From Phascolarctobacterium_A sp034086985 (GTDB lineage: Bacteria > Bacillota > Negativicutes > Acidaminococcales > Acidaminococcaceae), in assembly GCA_034086985.1 (NCBI GenBank), contig JAXDZG010000002.1, positions 1-64,000 on the forward strand: 64,000 bases of DNA, given 5' to 3'. Positions within the stretch are counted from its first letter, which is position 1. Every line of letters begins with the position of its first letter. The notes under the pieces were generated by a model. It was not told the origin of the DNA, made no database searches, and worked only from the letters and a program-made list of their open reading frames with translations. The position numbers and the translations under genes were made by a program. Below are positions 36,465 through 45,009 of the stretch, piece by piece.

Positions 36465-37022
36465 ATGATTTCCACCAATGAATTCAAAACTAACGTAACT
36501 GTAACCATCGACGGCGACGCATGGCAGGTTGTTGAGTTCCAACACGTAAAACCTGGTAAGGGCGCTGCTTTCGTTCGTGCTAAAATGCGCAATCTGTGCA
36601 CCGGTGCTGTTGTAGAGCGTACCTTCAACGCTGGCGAGCGTATGCCCAAGGCTCGCATTGACCGCCGTGAAATGCAATATCTCTATGAATCCGACGGCAT
36701 GTATGTATTCATGGATAACGAAACCTATGAACAAACCGAGCTGAGCAAGGAAACTCTGGGCACTGCTCTGAACTTCCTGAAAGAGAACATGGACGTTAAG
36801 ATCATGATCTACGAAGGCCGCGTTCTGGGCGTTGACCTGCCCAACACTGTTGAGCTGACCGTAGTTGAAACCGAGCCCGGCATCAAGGGTGATACCGCTA
36901 CCGGCGGCAGCAAGAATGCTACCATGGACACCGGCTATGTTGTTAAGGTGCCTCTGTTCATCAACGAAGGCGATGTTCTCGCTATCGATACTCGTACCGG
37001 CGATTATATCTCCCGCGCATAA
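36465..37022 (+). CDS. efp: Elongation factor P
   Basis: 185 residues, three beta-barrel domains of normal length. The conserved loop HVKPGKGAAFVR has the tip lysine at K32, the site that is modified in many bacteria. EF-P relieves ribosome stalling at proline runs. GGAGGG precedes the ATG. It is transcribed with or after the Xaa-Pro peptidase gene and ends in the terminator at 37039. Confidence 0.97.
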   Translation: MISTNEFKTNVTVTIDGDAWQVVEFQHVKPGKGAAFVRAKMRNLCTGAVVERTFNAGERMPKARIDRREMQYLYESDGMYVFMDNETYEQTELSKETLGTALNFLKENMDVKIMIYEGRVLGVDLPNTVELTVVETEPGIKGDTATGGSKNATMDTGYVVKVPLFINEGDVLAIDTRTGDYISRA

Positions 37023-37038
37023 TTCTAAACGCATTAAG

Positions 37039-37071
37039 CAGCAACGTCAAATTTGGCGTTGCTGTTTTTTT
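37039..37071 (+). terminator. efp terminator
   Basis: An 8-bp stem CAGCAACG (37039-37046) with CGTTGCTG (37057-37064), a 10-base loop, followed by TTTTTTT. Confidence 0.88.
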
Positions 37072-37117
37072 ATGCATTTTATGCATAGGGAGTGTATAAT
37101 TTATGGCGCGGTTGTGG

Positions 37118-37123
37118 TATAAT
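37118..37123 (+). promoter_or_regulatory. Candidate -10 for the Asp23 operon
   Basis: A perfect TATAAT about 70 bases upstream of the Asp23 gene; another TATAAT lies at 37095-37100. Neither has a good -35 at normal distance, so a promoter here is likely but its class is unclear; an alternative sigma factor is possible. Confidence 0.4.
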
Positions 37124-37194
37124 GATAAGATGAAAATGGGTGACTGTTTTTATTTGGTGGGTTACCATCTTGAGCTATAGAGGAGGTGCTTTGG

Positions 37195-37926
37195 ATGAAG
37201 CACGATTTGGATCAGCTGGAGGATATCAAGCTGCATCCCACATCGGCCAAGGCCGAGAACCAAAAACAGCAAACTGATGCAGAAATAGACGAAGAAAATC
37301 TGGAGGATTATGGCGATATTCGTATTGCGGACGAGGTTATTCGCATTGTGGCCAGCCTGGCGGCCCAGGAGGTGCCGGGCGTGGTGAGCATGAGCGGCGG
37401 TCTGACCGACGGCATTAACCGCTTTTTGGGCAAGGAAAATGCTTCCAAGGGCGTGCGTCTGAAATTTGAAGGCAAGACCGTTAACGCTAGCGTTTATCTC
37501 AACGTGGAATATGGCTACTGCATTCCGGAAATAGCCCTTGAGGTACAGGAAAAGGTCAAGGAAGCCGTAGAGGCCATGACTGGCTATGAGGTGCAGTTCG
37601 TAGATGTGAACGTGGAGGGCGTGGCTAAGCGCGAGGCTCGTGAGCTGGAGAAGGAAGCTACTTCAGATGAGGCCATGGCCGATATCGTAAGAGCTCAGGC
37701 CCAGCGGGCGGAGGCTAATGAGGTCAACTCCTTTGAGCAGCAGCTGGCTGGCTTAAGAAGCTTTCAAAGCGAGGCGAGTGAAGCTAAAAAGATCACGGAA
37801 GAAACCAGCGTGAAGGAAATCAAGCGTAGACACGAAAAGGAAGAGGCTGCGCCTAGGGACCGTTTTGCGCTGCCCCCTGAGAAAGAAATGGACGAGAAGC
37901 AAAAACGCTTTTTTGAGGAGGATTAG
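37195..37926 (+). CDS. Asp23/Gls24 family envelope stress protein
   Basis: 243 residues. The Asp23 core occupies about 38-145 (IRIADEVIRIVASLAAQEVPG, YGYCIPEIALEVQEKVKEAV, VQFVDVNVEGV). The rest is a long charged, coiled-coil-like tail rich in Glu, Lys and Ala, longer than usual for this family. In staphylococci Asp23 is held at the membrane by AmaP, encoded next here. AGGAGG just before ATG 37195 decides this start over the in-frame GTG at 37186. It leads an operon with amaP, DUF2273 and nusB. Confidence 0.92.
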   Translation: MKHDLDQLEDIKLHPTSAKAENQKQQTDAEIDEENLEDYGDIRIADEVIRIVASLAAQEVPGVVSMSGGLTDGINRFLGKENASKGVRLKFEGKTVNASVYLNVEYGYCIPEIALEVQEKVKEAVEAMTGYEVQFVDVNVEGVAKREARELEKEATSDEAMADIVRAQAQRAEANEVNSFEQQLAGLRSFQSEASEAKKITEETSVKEIKRRHEKEEAAPRDRFALPPEKEMDEKQKRFFEED

Positions 37927-37928
37927 TA

Positions 37929-38450
37929 ATGGGTATAGCTGATAGAATTATTCTGACTCTGTATACATTCTTGATGGCCGTAGTTTCCGTGTTGGCGGTG
38001 CTGTGCAGTCTGGGCGTTTTTTCCCATGAGCTGCTGGTTAATTTAGTAAGCTATATTCCCGGCAGCTGGATTTACGCAGTAAGCGGCGTGATTATGCTGC
38101 TAGTGAGCCTGCGCCTTTTGGTAACTGGCCTAGGCCTCACTGGTATGAGCACCTTGAAGCTCAGCGAAACCGAGAAGGGCAAGGTGCTTGTGGGAAAGGG
38201 TGCGCTGGAGGATTATATTGCGGTGCTGGCCCAGGAAATTTATGGCATTCATAATGTAAAGGTTATTGTAAAGCTGGAGGATGAGGGCATTCATGTGCGC
38301 ATAAACGCATCTATTGAGCCCGGCATCAATATTCCCGAAAGCTCCGACGAAATTCGCACCAATGTAAAGGAAAGCATCAAAAAGGTCACCGGCATTGATG
38401 TGAAGGAAATGGAGCTCTTTATTAAGCAGATTAAGGCTAAGGAAGAATAG
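37929..38450 (+). CDS. amaP: Alkaline shock response membrane anchor protein AmaP
   Basis: 173 residues. Two N-terminal membrane helices (about 6-28 and 44-68) are followed by a cytoplasmic Asp23-like domain (AQEIYGIHNVKVIVKLEDEGIHV). This is the AmaP layout, a membrane anchor for Asp23-type proteins. It starts 3 bases after the Asp23 gene and is followed by the small DUF2273 membrane protein. Confidence 0.92.
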   Translation: MGIADRIILTLYTFLMAVVSVLAVLCSLGVFSHELLVNLVSYIPGSWIYAVSGVIMLLVSLRLLVTGLGLTGMSTLKLSETEKGKVLVGKGALEDYIAVLAQEIYGIHNVKVIVKLEDEGIHVRINASIEPGINIPESSDEIRTNVKESIKKVTGIDVKEMELFIKQIKAKEE

Positions 38451-38461
38451 GGGGCACAGAA

Positions 38462-38689
38462 ATGTTAAACGATATTTTAAATGATATCTGGAATAATTAT
38501 CGTGGCCGCCTGTTTTGCTCCATTTTTGGCCTTTTTATAGGCGTCATGGTTTTATGGCTGGGCTTTTTTCAGGCGCTGTTTTTAATGATTTGTATTGGTT
38601 TGGGCTTCTTCATCGGCTACAAGCTGGATATGAAGGAGGACCTTTTGGAATGGCTGGATCGGCTTTTGCCGCCGGGCTACCATAGATGA
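38462..38689 (+). CDS. DUF2273 small membrane protein
   Basis: 75 residues with one or two hydrophobic helices (LFCSIFGLFIGVMVLWLGFF, then LFLMICIGLGFFIGY), and a short charged C-terminus. DUF2273 proteins are regularly found with Asp23 and AmaP and presumably join the same membrane complex. GGGGGCAC lies before the ATG. Confidence 0.9.
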   Translation: MLNDILNDIWNNYRGRLFCSIFGLFIGVMVLWLGFFQALFLMICIGLGFFIGYKLDMKEDLLEWLDRLLPPGYHR

Positions 38690-38709
38690 TAATTAGGGAG
38701 AGTGAAACG

Positions 38710-39123
38710 ATGGAAAAAATGATTCGACGTATTGCCCGCGAGGTGGCATTGCAAAGCTTGTTTCAAATAGATTTTAATAGCTGTGAGGCTGAGGTGGCTG
38801 TGGACGCTGCTTTGACCGAGCATGAGGAGGAAAACGCTCCTAAGGCTAGGGATTATGCGCTGTTGCTGGTACAGGGCGTGCTGGACAATAAGGAGGCTAT
38901 TGATGCACGCTTAGGCGAGTATGCTATTGATTGGACTGTGGAGCGCATGTCTGCTACGGACCGCAATATTTTGCGCGTGGCCGTGTATGAGATGCTTTTT
39001 GCAGAGCAGGCTGTGGCCTGCGGCATTGCGATTAACGAGGCAGTGGAGGTGGCCAAGGCTTATGGTACCGAGGAGTCCCCGCGTTTTGTGAATGGTGTTT
39101 TAGGTAAGCTGGCAAAGGCATGA
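38710..39123 (+). CDS. nusB: Transcription antitermination factor NusB
   Basis: A 137-residue all-helical RNA-binding protein (RRIAREVALQSLFQIDF at the start; INEAVEVAKAYGTEESPRFVNGVLGKL at the end), normal length. It joins NusE in rRNA antitermination. ATG 38710 has AGGGAGAG at the right distance, unlike the upstream in-frame ATG 38686, which overlaps the DUF2273 stop. Its own stop overlaps the next start (ATGA). Confidence 0.96.
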   Translation: MEKMIRRIAREVALQSLFQIDFNSCEAEVAVDAALTEHEEENAPKARDYALLLVQGVLDNKEAIDARLGEYAIDWTVERMSATDRNILRVAVYEMLFAEQAVACGIAINEAVEVAKAYGTEESPRFVNGVLGKLAKA

Positions 39124-40286
39124 GTGCGCTAGAGCAAGAGCAAGGCAAATTGAAAAAGGTATTTCTAGGTATTGATACGAGCTGCTACACTACTTCGGTG
39201 GCCATTATGAATGAGGACGGTGAGCTCATAGGCGAAGCGCGGCAAATTTTAAGCGTGAAGCCTGGGCACTGCGGCCTGCAGCAATCGGAGATGGTGTTTC
39301 AGCATACCCGCAATTTGCCACGGCTGGTGGAAGTAGCCGTGGGGCAGGCGTTGGGAGTGGCTCAGGGTGTTTCTGCTAGTGGAGAAGCGAAGGATGAGGG
39401 CTCTGGTGGCTTGGTGGGACTGGCTAAGGCTGGGTATGAGCTGGCAGCTATAGGTGTCAGCGGCTATCCAAGGCCGCTGGAGAACTCGTATATGCCGGCG
39501 TTTTTGGCAGGGCTGAGCGTGGCCCGCAGCATGGCTGCGGTGACAGGCGCGCAGCTGCATATTATTAGTCATCAGGAGAATCATCTGGAGGCCGGGTTAT
39601 GGTCTGCAGGTGGGCCCAATGTGGCAAGGTTTTTGCTATTGCATGCCAGTGGTGGCACGACCGATGTGTTGCTGGCGGAACGCCAGCAGGACGGGCGCTA
39701 CCGCATCACGGAGGTGGGCGGTAGTATGGATTTGCATGCGGGCCAGTTTGTGGACCGCATTGGCGTAGCCTTGGGGTTGCAGTTTCCGGCGGGGCCGGCG
39801 CTGGAGGCGCTGGCGGAGGAAGCATTGAAGCAGTCTGTAGCTATAAACAGTAGTGTGGCTGCGAGTGCTGTCAAGGCTGCCAGCGAGAGCGAGGCGAACG
39901 CGTGTGCAGCCGAGAAAGCAGAGATTATGGTGGAGCTGCCGGTGTCTGTGCGTAAGCTGCAGGTGAGTCTGTCAGGGCCGTGTACGGCGGCGCTGCGTAA
40001 GCTGGAGGCGGGTGCGGAGCCAGCGGCGTTAGCGCTGGGTGTGGAGCACGCGCTGGCGGAGACGTTTGCGAGGGTGCTGCGCAATGGTGCGCAGGAGTAT
40101 CGCGTGAGGGATGTGCTTTTGGTGGGCGGTGTTGGCTCGAATAAGTATATTCGCCAGCATGTGGAGAGGAAGCTTGCCAAGCTGCGCTATCCAGTGCGCC
40201 TGTGGGTCCCCGAAGGACGCTATAGCTGCGATAATGCGACAGGTTGTGCAGCCTTTGCGAAGAGAATGGGTATGGATAATAAGTAA
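39120..40286 (+). CDS. TsaD/Kae1-like (peptidase M22 family) paralogue
   Basis: A 388-residue ASKHA-fold protein. The N-terminus reads VFLGIDTSCYTTSVAIM; the HxExH metal site is HQENH (about 142-146); later segments are LLHASGGTTDVLL and LLVGGVGSNKYIRQHVE. It resembles TsaD but is divergent: TsaD usually has H(M/L)E(G/A)H and a different N-terminal signature. Two Ala/Ser/Glu/Gly-rich inserts (about 80-103 and 240-275) look low-complexity. Such a paralogue beside nusB and xseA occurs in other Firmicutes; its function is not established, and the true tsaD is probably elsewhere. The ATG overlaps the nusB stop. Codons are unusually GTG/GCG/CTG-rich. Confidence 0.8.
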   Translation: MSALEQEQGKLKKVFLGIDTSCYTTSVAIMNEDGELIGEARQILSVKPGHCGLQQSEMVFQHTRNLPRLVEVAVGQALGVAQGVSASGEAKDEGSGGLVGLAKAGYELAAIGVSGYPRPLENSYMPAFLAGLSVARSMAAVTGAQLHIISHQENHLEAGLWSAGGPNVARFLLLHASGGTTDVLLAERQQDGRYRITEVGGSMDLHAGQFVDRIGVALGLQFPAGPALEALAEEALKQSVAINSSVAASAVKAASESEANACAAEKAEIMVELPVSVRKLQVSLSGPCTAALRKLEAGAEPAALALGVEHALAETFARVLRNGAQEYRVRDVLLVGGVGSNKYIRQHVERKLAKLRYPVRLWVPEGRYSCDNATGCAAFAKRMGMDNK

Positions 40287-40575
40287 TTTGTTATCAGACG
40301 GTCGCGGTGATTTTCAAGCGAGTCGCCAAATTATGCAAGTGCCGTGCACGCAGCAGAATTTGTGCAGGGAGCTGTCCCCTTGGGGGCTTAACGCAAATTT
40401 CGTGGGGTTCAATTGGCCTCTGCGGGGTACTATTTGTCTCGCAGAACAATATATTTTTTCGAACCCTTGAGGCCATTGTACCAAGCCACTCATTTGCTAA
40501 AAATCACAGCTCCCTTACTGATAACTAAATTACTTAATAAACAACACTACTTAATGCAAAGTTTTTTGATATAAT
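40287..40575 (+). other. Spacer before xseA without a clear gene
   Basis: 289 bases between the TsaD-like gene and xseA. No convincing coding frame or tRNA is present. A hairpin AGC-TGT-CCCC-TT-GGGG-GCT occurs near 40369-40389. The part 40320-40373 (GAGTCGCC ... ACGCA ... GTGCAGGGAG) matches the pattern seen after the rrn operon at 2813-2862. TATAAT at 40570-40575 abuts the xseA ATG. It could hold a degenerate repeat or an unrecognised RNA. Confidence 0.4.
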
Positions 40576-41952
40576 ATGGCAACAATCTATTCAGTTACAG
40601 AGATTAACAAGTACATAAAGGGAATTCTGGATGCTGATTATGAGCTAAAAAATGTGCAGGTGCAGGGCGAGATTAGCAATTTTAAGCGCTATGGGTCTGG
40701 GCATTGCTACTTTTCTTTAAAGGATGGTGGCGGCAGCTCACGCTATGGCAGCATTAATGAAGGCGGTAGTGTTTTAAAGTGCGTGATGTTCCGCTATAAG
40801 GCGGAGGGTCTGCGCTTTGAGCCGAAAAATGGCGATAAGGTTATCGCTGTGGGACGCATTCAGGTTTATGAGCGTGATGGCGTGTATCAGCTGTACACTG
40901 ATTTGCTTTTGCAGCAGGGTGCAGGGGATTTGATGCTGCAGTATGAGCAGTTGAAGGCGAAGCTGGCTGCGGAAGGTCTCTTTGATGAGGAGCGCAAGCA
41001 GCCCTTGCCCACTAATGCGCAACGCATTGGCATTGTTACCTCTGCCTCCGGCGCAGTGGTACACGATGTGATTAGGGTTTCTCGGCGTCGCAACCCCGGC
41101 ATTAAGCTGTACCTTTATCCGGTGCAGGTGCAGGGTAAGGGAGCTTCCAAAGAAATTGCCCAAGGCATTGAGTTTTTTAATAAGCATAATTTTGTAGATG
41201 TGCTCATCGTGGGTCGTGGTGGCGGCTCCATGGAGGATTTGTGGGCCTTCAATGAGGAGCCTACAGTGCGCGCCGTGGCGGCAAGCAAGCTGCCCATTAT
41301 TAGCGCCGTAGGCCATGAAACTGATTTTACGCTGTGCGATTTTGCAGCGGATGCAAGGGCAGCCACTCCGTCCCAAGCGGCGGAAATGGCAGTGGCGGAT
41401 ATGTCCAAATTGCGTCAGCAGCAGGAAGGCTTAGCGCAGCGATTGCGGCGGGCCATGCAATGGCAGTTGGATGCTGCGCAGGATGAGCTAGCTAAGCTAC
41501 AGCAAAGCCGCATGCTGCAGGATCCTCGCAGGCTTTATGCTATGCAGGAGGAAAGATTAGGTCGGCTTCTCAATGCTCACGTGCTGCGCAATCCGCGCAA
41601 GCTGTATGAGTTCAAGGAGCAAAGATTGGCCAAGGCTATGAGCTCATGGGCTTTGCAGGAGCCCCAAAGAATGTTTGCGGAGCGGGAGCAGCGGCTGGAT
41701 ATGGCTCTTGCTCAATTGGTAAATTTGATGCAGCAGCATAAGCAGCAGGCTGAGCATCGTTTGGCTTTAAATCAAGCTAAATTAGAGGCCATTAGCCCCT
41801 ATGAAGTGTTCAAGCGGGGTTATAGCTGTGTGCGAGATAGCAAGAAAAAAATCGTGAGCTCCATTGACCAAGTGCGCTGGGGCGATGAAATCACAACCTC
41901 TGTCAAGGATGGACAGATAATTTCCGTAGTCCAGGAAGTGGAAAGGCGGTAA
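40576..41952 (+). CDS. xseA: Exodeoxyribonuclease VII large subunit
   Basis: 458 residues. An N-terminal OB-fold (YSVTEINKYIKGIL, VQGEISNFKRYGSGHCYFSLKD) is followed by the catalytic domain (RIGIVTSASGAVVHDV, VGRGGGSMEDLWAFN, SAVGHETDFTLCDFAADARAATPSQAAE). The C-terminal coiled-coil contains repeats of the form (L)xxPR(K/R)(L/M)(Y/F)xxxExRL. Exo VII degrades single-stranded DNA. The ATG directly follows a TATAAT with no SD, so the start is odd, but the protein N-terminus agrees with the family. It begins the xseA-xseB-ispA-dxs-tlyA-nadK-argR-recN series. Confidence 0.95.
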   Translation: MATIYSVTEINKYIKGILDADYELKNVQVQGEISNFKRYGSGHCYFSLKDGGGSSRYGSINEGGSVLKCVMFRYKAEGLRFEPKNGDKVIAVGRIQVYERDGVYQLYTDLLLQQGAGDLMLQYEQLKAKLAAEGLFDEERKQPLPTNAQRIGIVTSASGAVVHDVIRVSRRRNPGIKLYLYPVQVQGKGASKEIAQGIEFFNKHNFVDVLIVGRGGGSMEDLWAFNEEPTVRAVAASKLPIISAVGHETDFTLCDFAADARAATPSQAAEMAVADMSKLRQQQEGLAQRLRRAMQWQLDAAQDELAKLQQSRMLQDPRRLYAMQEERLGRLLNAHVLRNPRKLYEFKEQRLAKAMSSWALQEPQRMFAEREQRLDMALAQLVNLMQQHKQQAEHRLALNQAKLEAISPYEVFKRGYSCVRDSKKKIVSSIDQVRWGDEITTSVKDGQIISVVQEVERR

Positions 41953-42210
41953 ATGATGGCAGTAAAAAAGATTGCAAAAAATATTAAATTTGAAGAAGCA
42001 TTGGCTGAGCTGGAGGAGCAGGTGCGGCTTTTGGAAAGCGGCGAGCTCTCCTTGGAGGACAGCCTTGAGGTATATAAATATGGCGTGGAGCTGAGCAAGG
42101 TTTGCAGTGGCAAGCTGGAGGCAGTGAAGCAGGAAGTGGAAAAAATCGTGGTTGCCGATGGCAATGACGAGGACTATAGATTAGCACCATTCCAGGATTT
42201 GGAGGGATAA
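41953..42210 (+). CDS. xseB: Exodeoxyribonuclease VII small subunit
   Basis: 85 residues, helical (KFEEALAELEEQVRLLESGELSLEDSLEVYKYGVEL is the family core). It starts immediately at the xseA stop; ATG 41953 or 41956 are both possible after AAAGGCGG. It binds XseA as several copies per enzyme. ispA follows after 2 bases. Confidence 0.95.
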   Translation: MMAVKKIAKNIKFEEALAELEEQVRLLESGELSLEDSLEVYKYGVELSKVCSGKLEAVKQEVEKIVVADGNDEDYRLAPFQDLEG

Positions 42211-42212
42211 AA

Positions 42213-43088
42213 ATGGATTTTGCAGTGTATTATGAAAACCAGCGCAAGCTAGTAGAGAATTTCCTTAAAAATCGCATTGCCAAGAAGGGTATTTCCAAGG
42301 TGGATGACGCTATGGAATACAGCCTTATGGCCGGTGGCAAGCGCATTCGCCCCATCCTGCTCATGGCGGCAGCGGAGGCAGTAGGCAGCAAGGGCTATAA
42401 TTATCTGCCCGTGGCCTGCGGCTTGGAAATGATTCACACTTACTCCTTAATTCATGATGATTTGCCCTGCATGGACGACGACGATTATCGCCGTGGTCGC
42501 CTGACCAATCACAAGGTCTATGGCGAGGCTATGGCTGTGCTGGCTGGTGATGGCCTGTTGACCCTAGCTTTTGAAGTAATGCTGGAGCAAAAGAATGTGG
42601 AGCCCAAGGCACTCATTGAAACTGTGCGGGAAATGGCCATGTGTGCCGGTAATTTCGGCATGGTGGGCGGTCAAGGCCTTGATTTAGAATTCGAGGGCAA
42701 GGAAATTTCCCCGGAGCAACTACGCAAGCTTCATGCTGGCAAGACCGGTGCACTCTTTATCGCAGCCATTCGCGGCGGTGCTCATTTGGCCGGAGCTACG
42801 GATGAGCAGCTTTTGGCTTTGACTAAATTTGCGGATTTGCTTGGCTTAGCCTTCCAAATTACCGATGACATTTTGGATGTTGAGGGCACCACGGAGGAAT
42901 TGGGCAAGCAGGTGGGCAGTGACGAGAAAAATCACAAGTCCACCTATGTAAGCCTCTATGGCCTTGAGGCAGCGCATGAGCTGGCAGAGAAGACCATCAA
43001 CGAGGCCTTGGAATGCCTGACCATGTTTGGCGAGAATGCGGAGCCCCTGCGCCAGATTGCCAAGATGATGACCAAGCGCAAGAGCTAA
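42213..43088 (+). CDS. ispA: Farnesyl/geranyl diphosphate synthase
   Basis: A 291-residue short-chain prenyltransferase. The first aspartate-rich motif is DDLPCMDDDD, the second DDILD, and GGKRIRP lies near the N-terminus. It adds isopentenyl diphosphate to dimethylallyl/geranyl diphosphate; farnesyl diphosphate is the likely product. It sits directly between xseB and dxs, so isoprenoid precursor supply and elongation are co-transcribed. Confidence 0.94.
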   Translation: MDFAVYYENQRKLVENFLKNRIAKKGISKVDDAMEYSLMAGGKRIRPILLMAAAEAVGSKGYNYLPVACGLEMIHTYSLIHDDLPCMDDDDYRRGRLTNHKVYGEAMAVLAGDGLLTLAFEVMLEQKNVEPKALIETVREMAMCAGNFGMVGGQGLDLEFEGKEISPEQLRKLHAGKTGALFIAAIRGGAHLAGATDEQLLALTKFADLLGLAFQITDDILDVEGTTEELGKQVGSDEKNHKSTYVSLYGLEAAHELAEKTINEALECLTMFGENAEPLRQIAKMMTKRKS

Positions 43089-43104
43089 TTGTTAGGGTAG
43101 ATTT

Positions 43105-45009
43105 ATGATGGAAAACCAAAATGTGTTAAAAAAGAGTTTACTTGATACGATTAATTCGCCGGCAGATGTGAAGGCTCTTTCCATGGAGGAGCTCAAGCAG
43201 CTGGCTGAGGAAATTCGCCAGTTTTTGATCAGTGTTATTTCCAAGACCGGCGGCCATTTGGCGCCTAATCTGGGCGTTGTGGAGCTGACATTGGCTTTGC
43301 ATCGCGTATTCTCCACACCGGAGGATAAGATTGTCTTTGACGTAGGTCATCAATCTTACATTCATAAAATTATTACCGGAAGAAGAGAGCAGTTTCCAAC
43401 CCTGCGCCAATATGGCGGCCTCAGTGGCTTTCCTAAGCGCAGCGAAAGCGCTCACGATGCCTTTGGTACGGGCCATTCCAGCACCTCCATTTCCGCAGCA
43501 GTGGGCATGGCGGTGGCTAGGGATTTGCAGCAGCAGGATTATAATGTGATTGCTGTTATCGGCGACGGCTCCATGACCGGTGGCATGGCCTTTGAGGCCT
43601 TGAACCATGCGGGTATGCTGCACAAAAAGATGATTGTAGTGCTTAACGATAACGAAATGTCCATTTCCAAAAACGTGGGTGCTATGAGCGAATATCTTTA
43701 CCAGCTGCGCACTGGTGAGACGTATACGAAAATTAAGCATGACCTGGAGGGTTGGCTGAAAAATGTAGAATTTGGCAGCGATGTGATTAAGGTGTTGCGT
43801 CGCTTAAAGGGTAGCGTAAAGTACCTGATGGTACCAACTTCCATTTTCGAGGAATTGGGCTTCACTTATCTTGGCCCCATTGATGGGCACGATTTGCAGA
43901 GCCTGACTGAGGTTTTGCAAGCTGCCAAGAAAATTGACGGTCCTGTGCTGGTGCACGTGCTGACCAAAAAGGGCAAGGGCTATAAGCCCGCCGAGGAGAG
44001 CCCCAATAAATTCCACGGCACCGGCCCCTTTGAAATTGCTACGGGCAAAAAAATCGCTAATCCCAATGCGCCCATTACTTACACAGAAGTGTTCGGCAAA
44101 ACTATTACGGAGCTGGCCGATGCAGACCCAAAAATCATCGGCATTACCGCGGCCATGCCTGATGGCACTGGCCTGAGCACCTTTGCCAAGGCGCATCCTA
44201 CGCGCTTCTTCGACGTGGGCATTGCCGAGCAGCACGCTGTAACCTGCGCTGCGGGCGCTGCCGCAGCGGGCCTAAAGCCCGTGGCTGCCATCTATAGCAC
44301 CTTCCTGCAGCGTGCCTACGACTCCGTGCTCCACGATATCTGCATGCAAAAGCTGCACGTAACCCTGTGCCTCGACAGAGCAGGCCTCGTTGGTGACGAT
44401 GGCTTCACCCATCACGGCGTCTTCGATTACGCATATTTGCGCAGCATGCCCGAGATGACGGTGATGGCGCCGAAGGATGAGAATGAGCTGCGCCATATGC
44501 TCAAGACCGCCGTGGATTTCGACGGACCTATCAGCCTGCGCTACCCTAGAGGCAGCGGCGTGGGCGTGGATATCACAGAGCCCATGCAGGCTTTGCCCAT
44601 TGGCAAAGCCGAGGTTTTGCGGGAGGGTCAGGATGTGAGCATTTGGGCCATCGGCAGCATGGTGCAAAGCGCCATGCAGGTAGCGGAAAAGCTGGCTAAG
44701 CAGGGTATCAGTGCCGGCGTTGTGAATATGCGCTTTGCCAAGCCCATAGACAAGGAATTACTTGAAAAGCAAGCCAAAGAGTATGGCAAAATCATTACTC
44801 TAGAAGAGGGCGTGCTCCAAGGTGGCGTGGGCAGCGCGGTGCTGGAGACTCTAAACGAGGCCCAGCTGCTGGATAAGTGCGAGGTTTTGAACTTGGGTAT
44901 TCCTGATGAGTTCGTACTTCACGGCGATAAAAAGCTGCTTTTTAGAGATTTGGAGCTGGATGTGGACGCTATTGTGGGCAAGGCTGTGGCTTTAGTAAAG
45001 GGTGAATAG
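43105..45009 (+). CDS. dxs: 1-deoxy-D-xylulose-5-phosphate synthase
   Basis: A 634-residue thiamine-diphosphate enzyme making DXP from pyruvate and glyceraldehyde 3-phosphate, the first step of the MEP pathway. Visible are VGHQSYIHKIITGR, the ThDP motif GDGSMTGGMAFEALN ... NDNEMSI, and the transketolase-like middle domain with FFDVGIAEQHAVTCAAG. The length is normal. ATG 43105 and ATG 43108 are both possible after AGGGTAG. tlyA starts at its stop codon. Confidence 0.97.
   Translation: MMENQNVLKKSLLDTINSPADVKALSMEELKQLAEEIRQFLISVISKTGGHLAPNLGVVELTLALHRVFSTPEDKIVFDVGHQSYIHKIITGRREQFPTLRQYGGLSGFPKRSESAHDAFGTGHSSTSISAAVGMAVARDLQQQDYNVIAVIGDGSMTGGMAFEALNHAGMLHKKMIVVLNDNEMSISKNVGAMSEYLYQLRTGETYTKIKHDLEGWLKNVEFGSDVIKVLRRLKGSVKYLMVPTSIFEELGFTYLGPIDGHDLQSLTEVLQAAKKIDGPVLVHVLTKKGKGYKPAEESPNKFHGTGPFEIATGKKIANPNAPITYTEVFGKTITELADADPKIIGITAAMPDGTGLSTFAKAHPTRFFDVGIAEQHAVTCAAGAAAAGLKPVAAIYSTFLQRAYDSVLHDICMQKLHVTLCLDRAGLVGDDGFTHHGVFDYAYLRSMPEMTVMAPKDENELRHMLKTAVDFDGPISLRYPRGSGVGVDITEPMQALPIGKAEVLREGQDVSIWAIGSMVQSAMQVAEKLAKQGISAGVVNMRFAKPIDKELLEKQAKEYGKIITLEEGVLQGGVGSAVLETLNEAQLLDKCEVLNLGIPDEFVLHGDKKLLFRDLELDVDAIVGKAVALVKGE

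Noticed and set aside
40400..40440. GGGGTTCAATTGGCC as a possible tRNA T-arm
   Set aside because: No matching acceptor, D or anticodon arms can be built around it.
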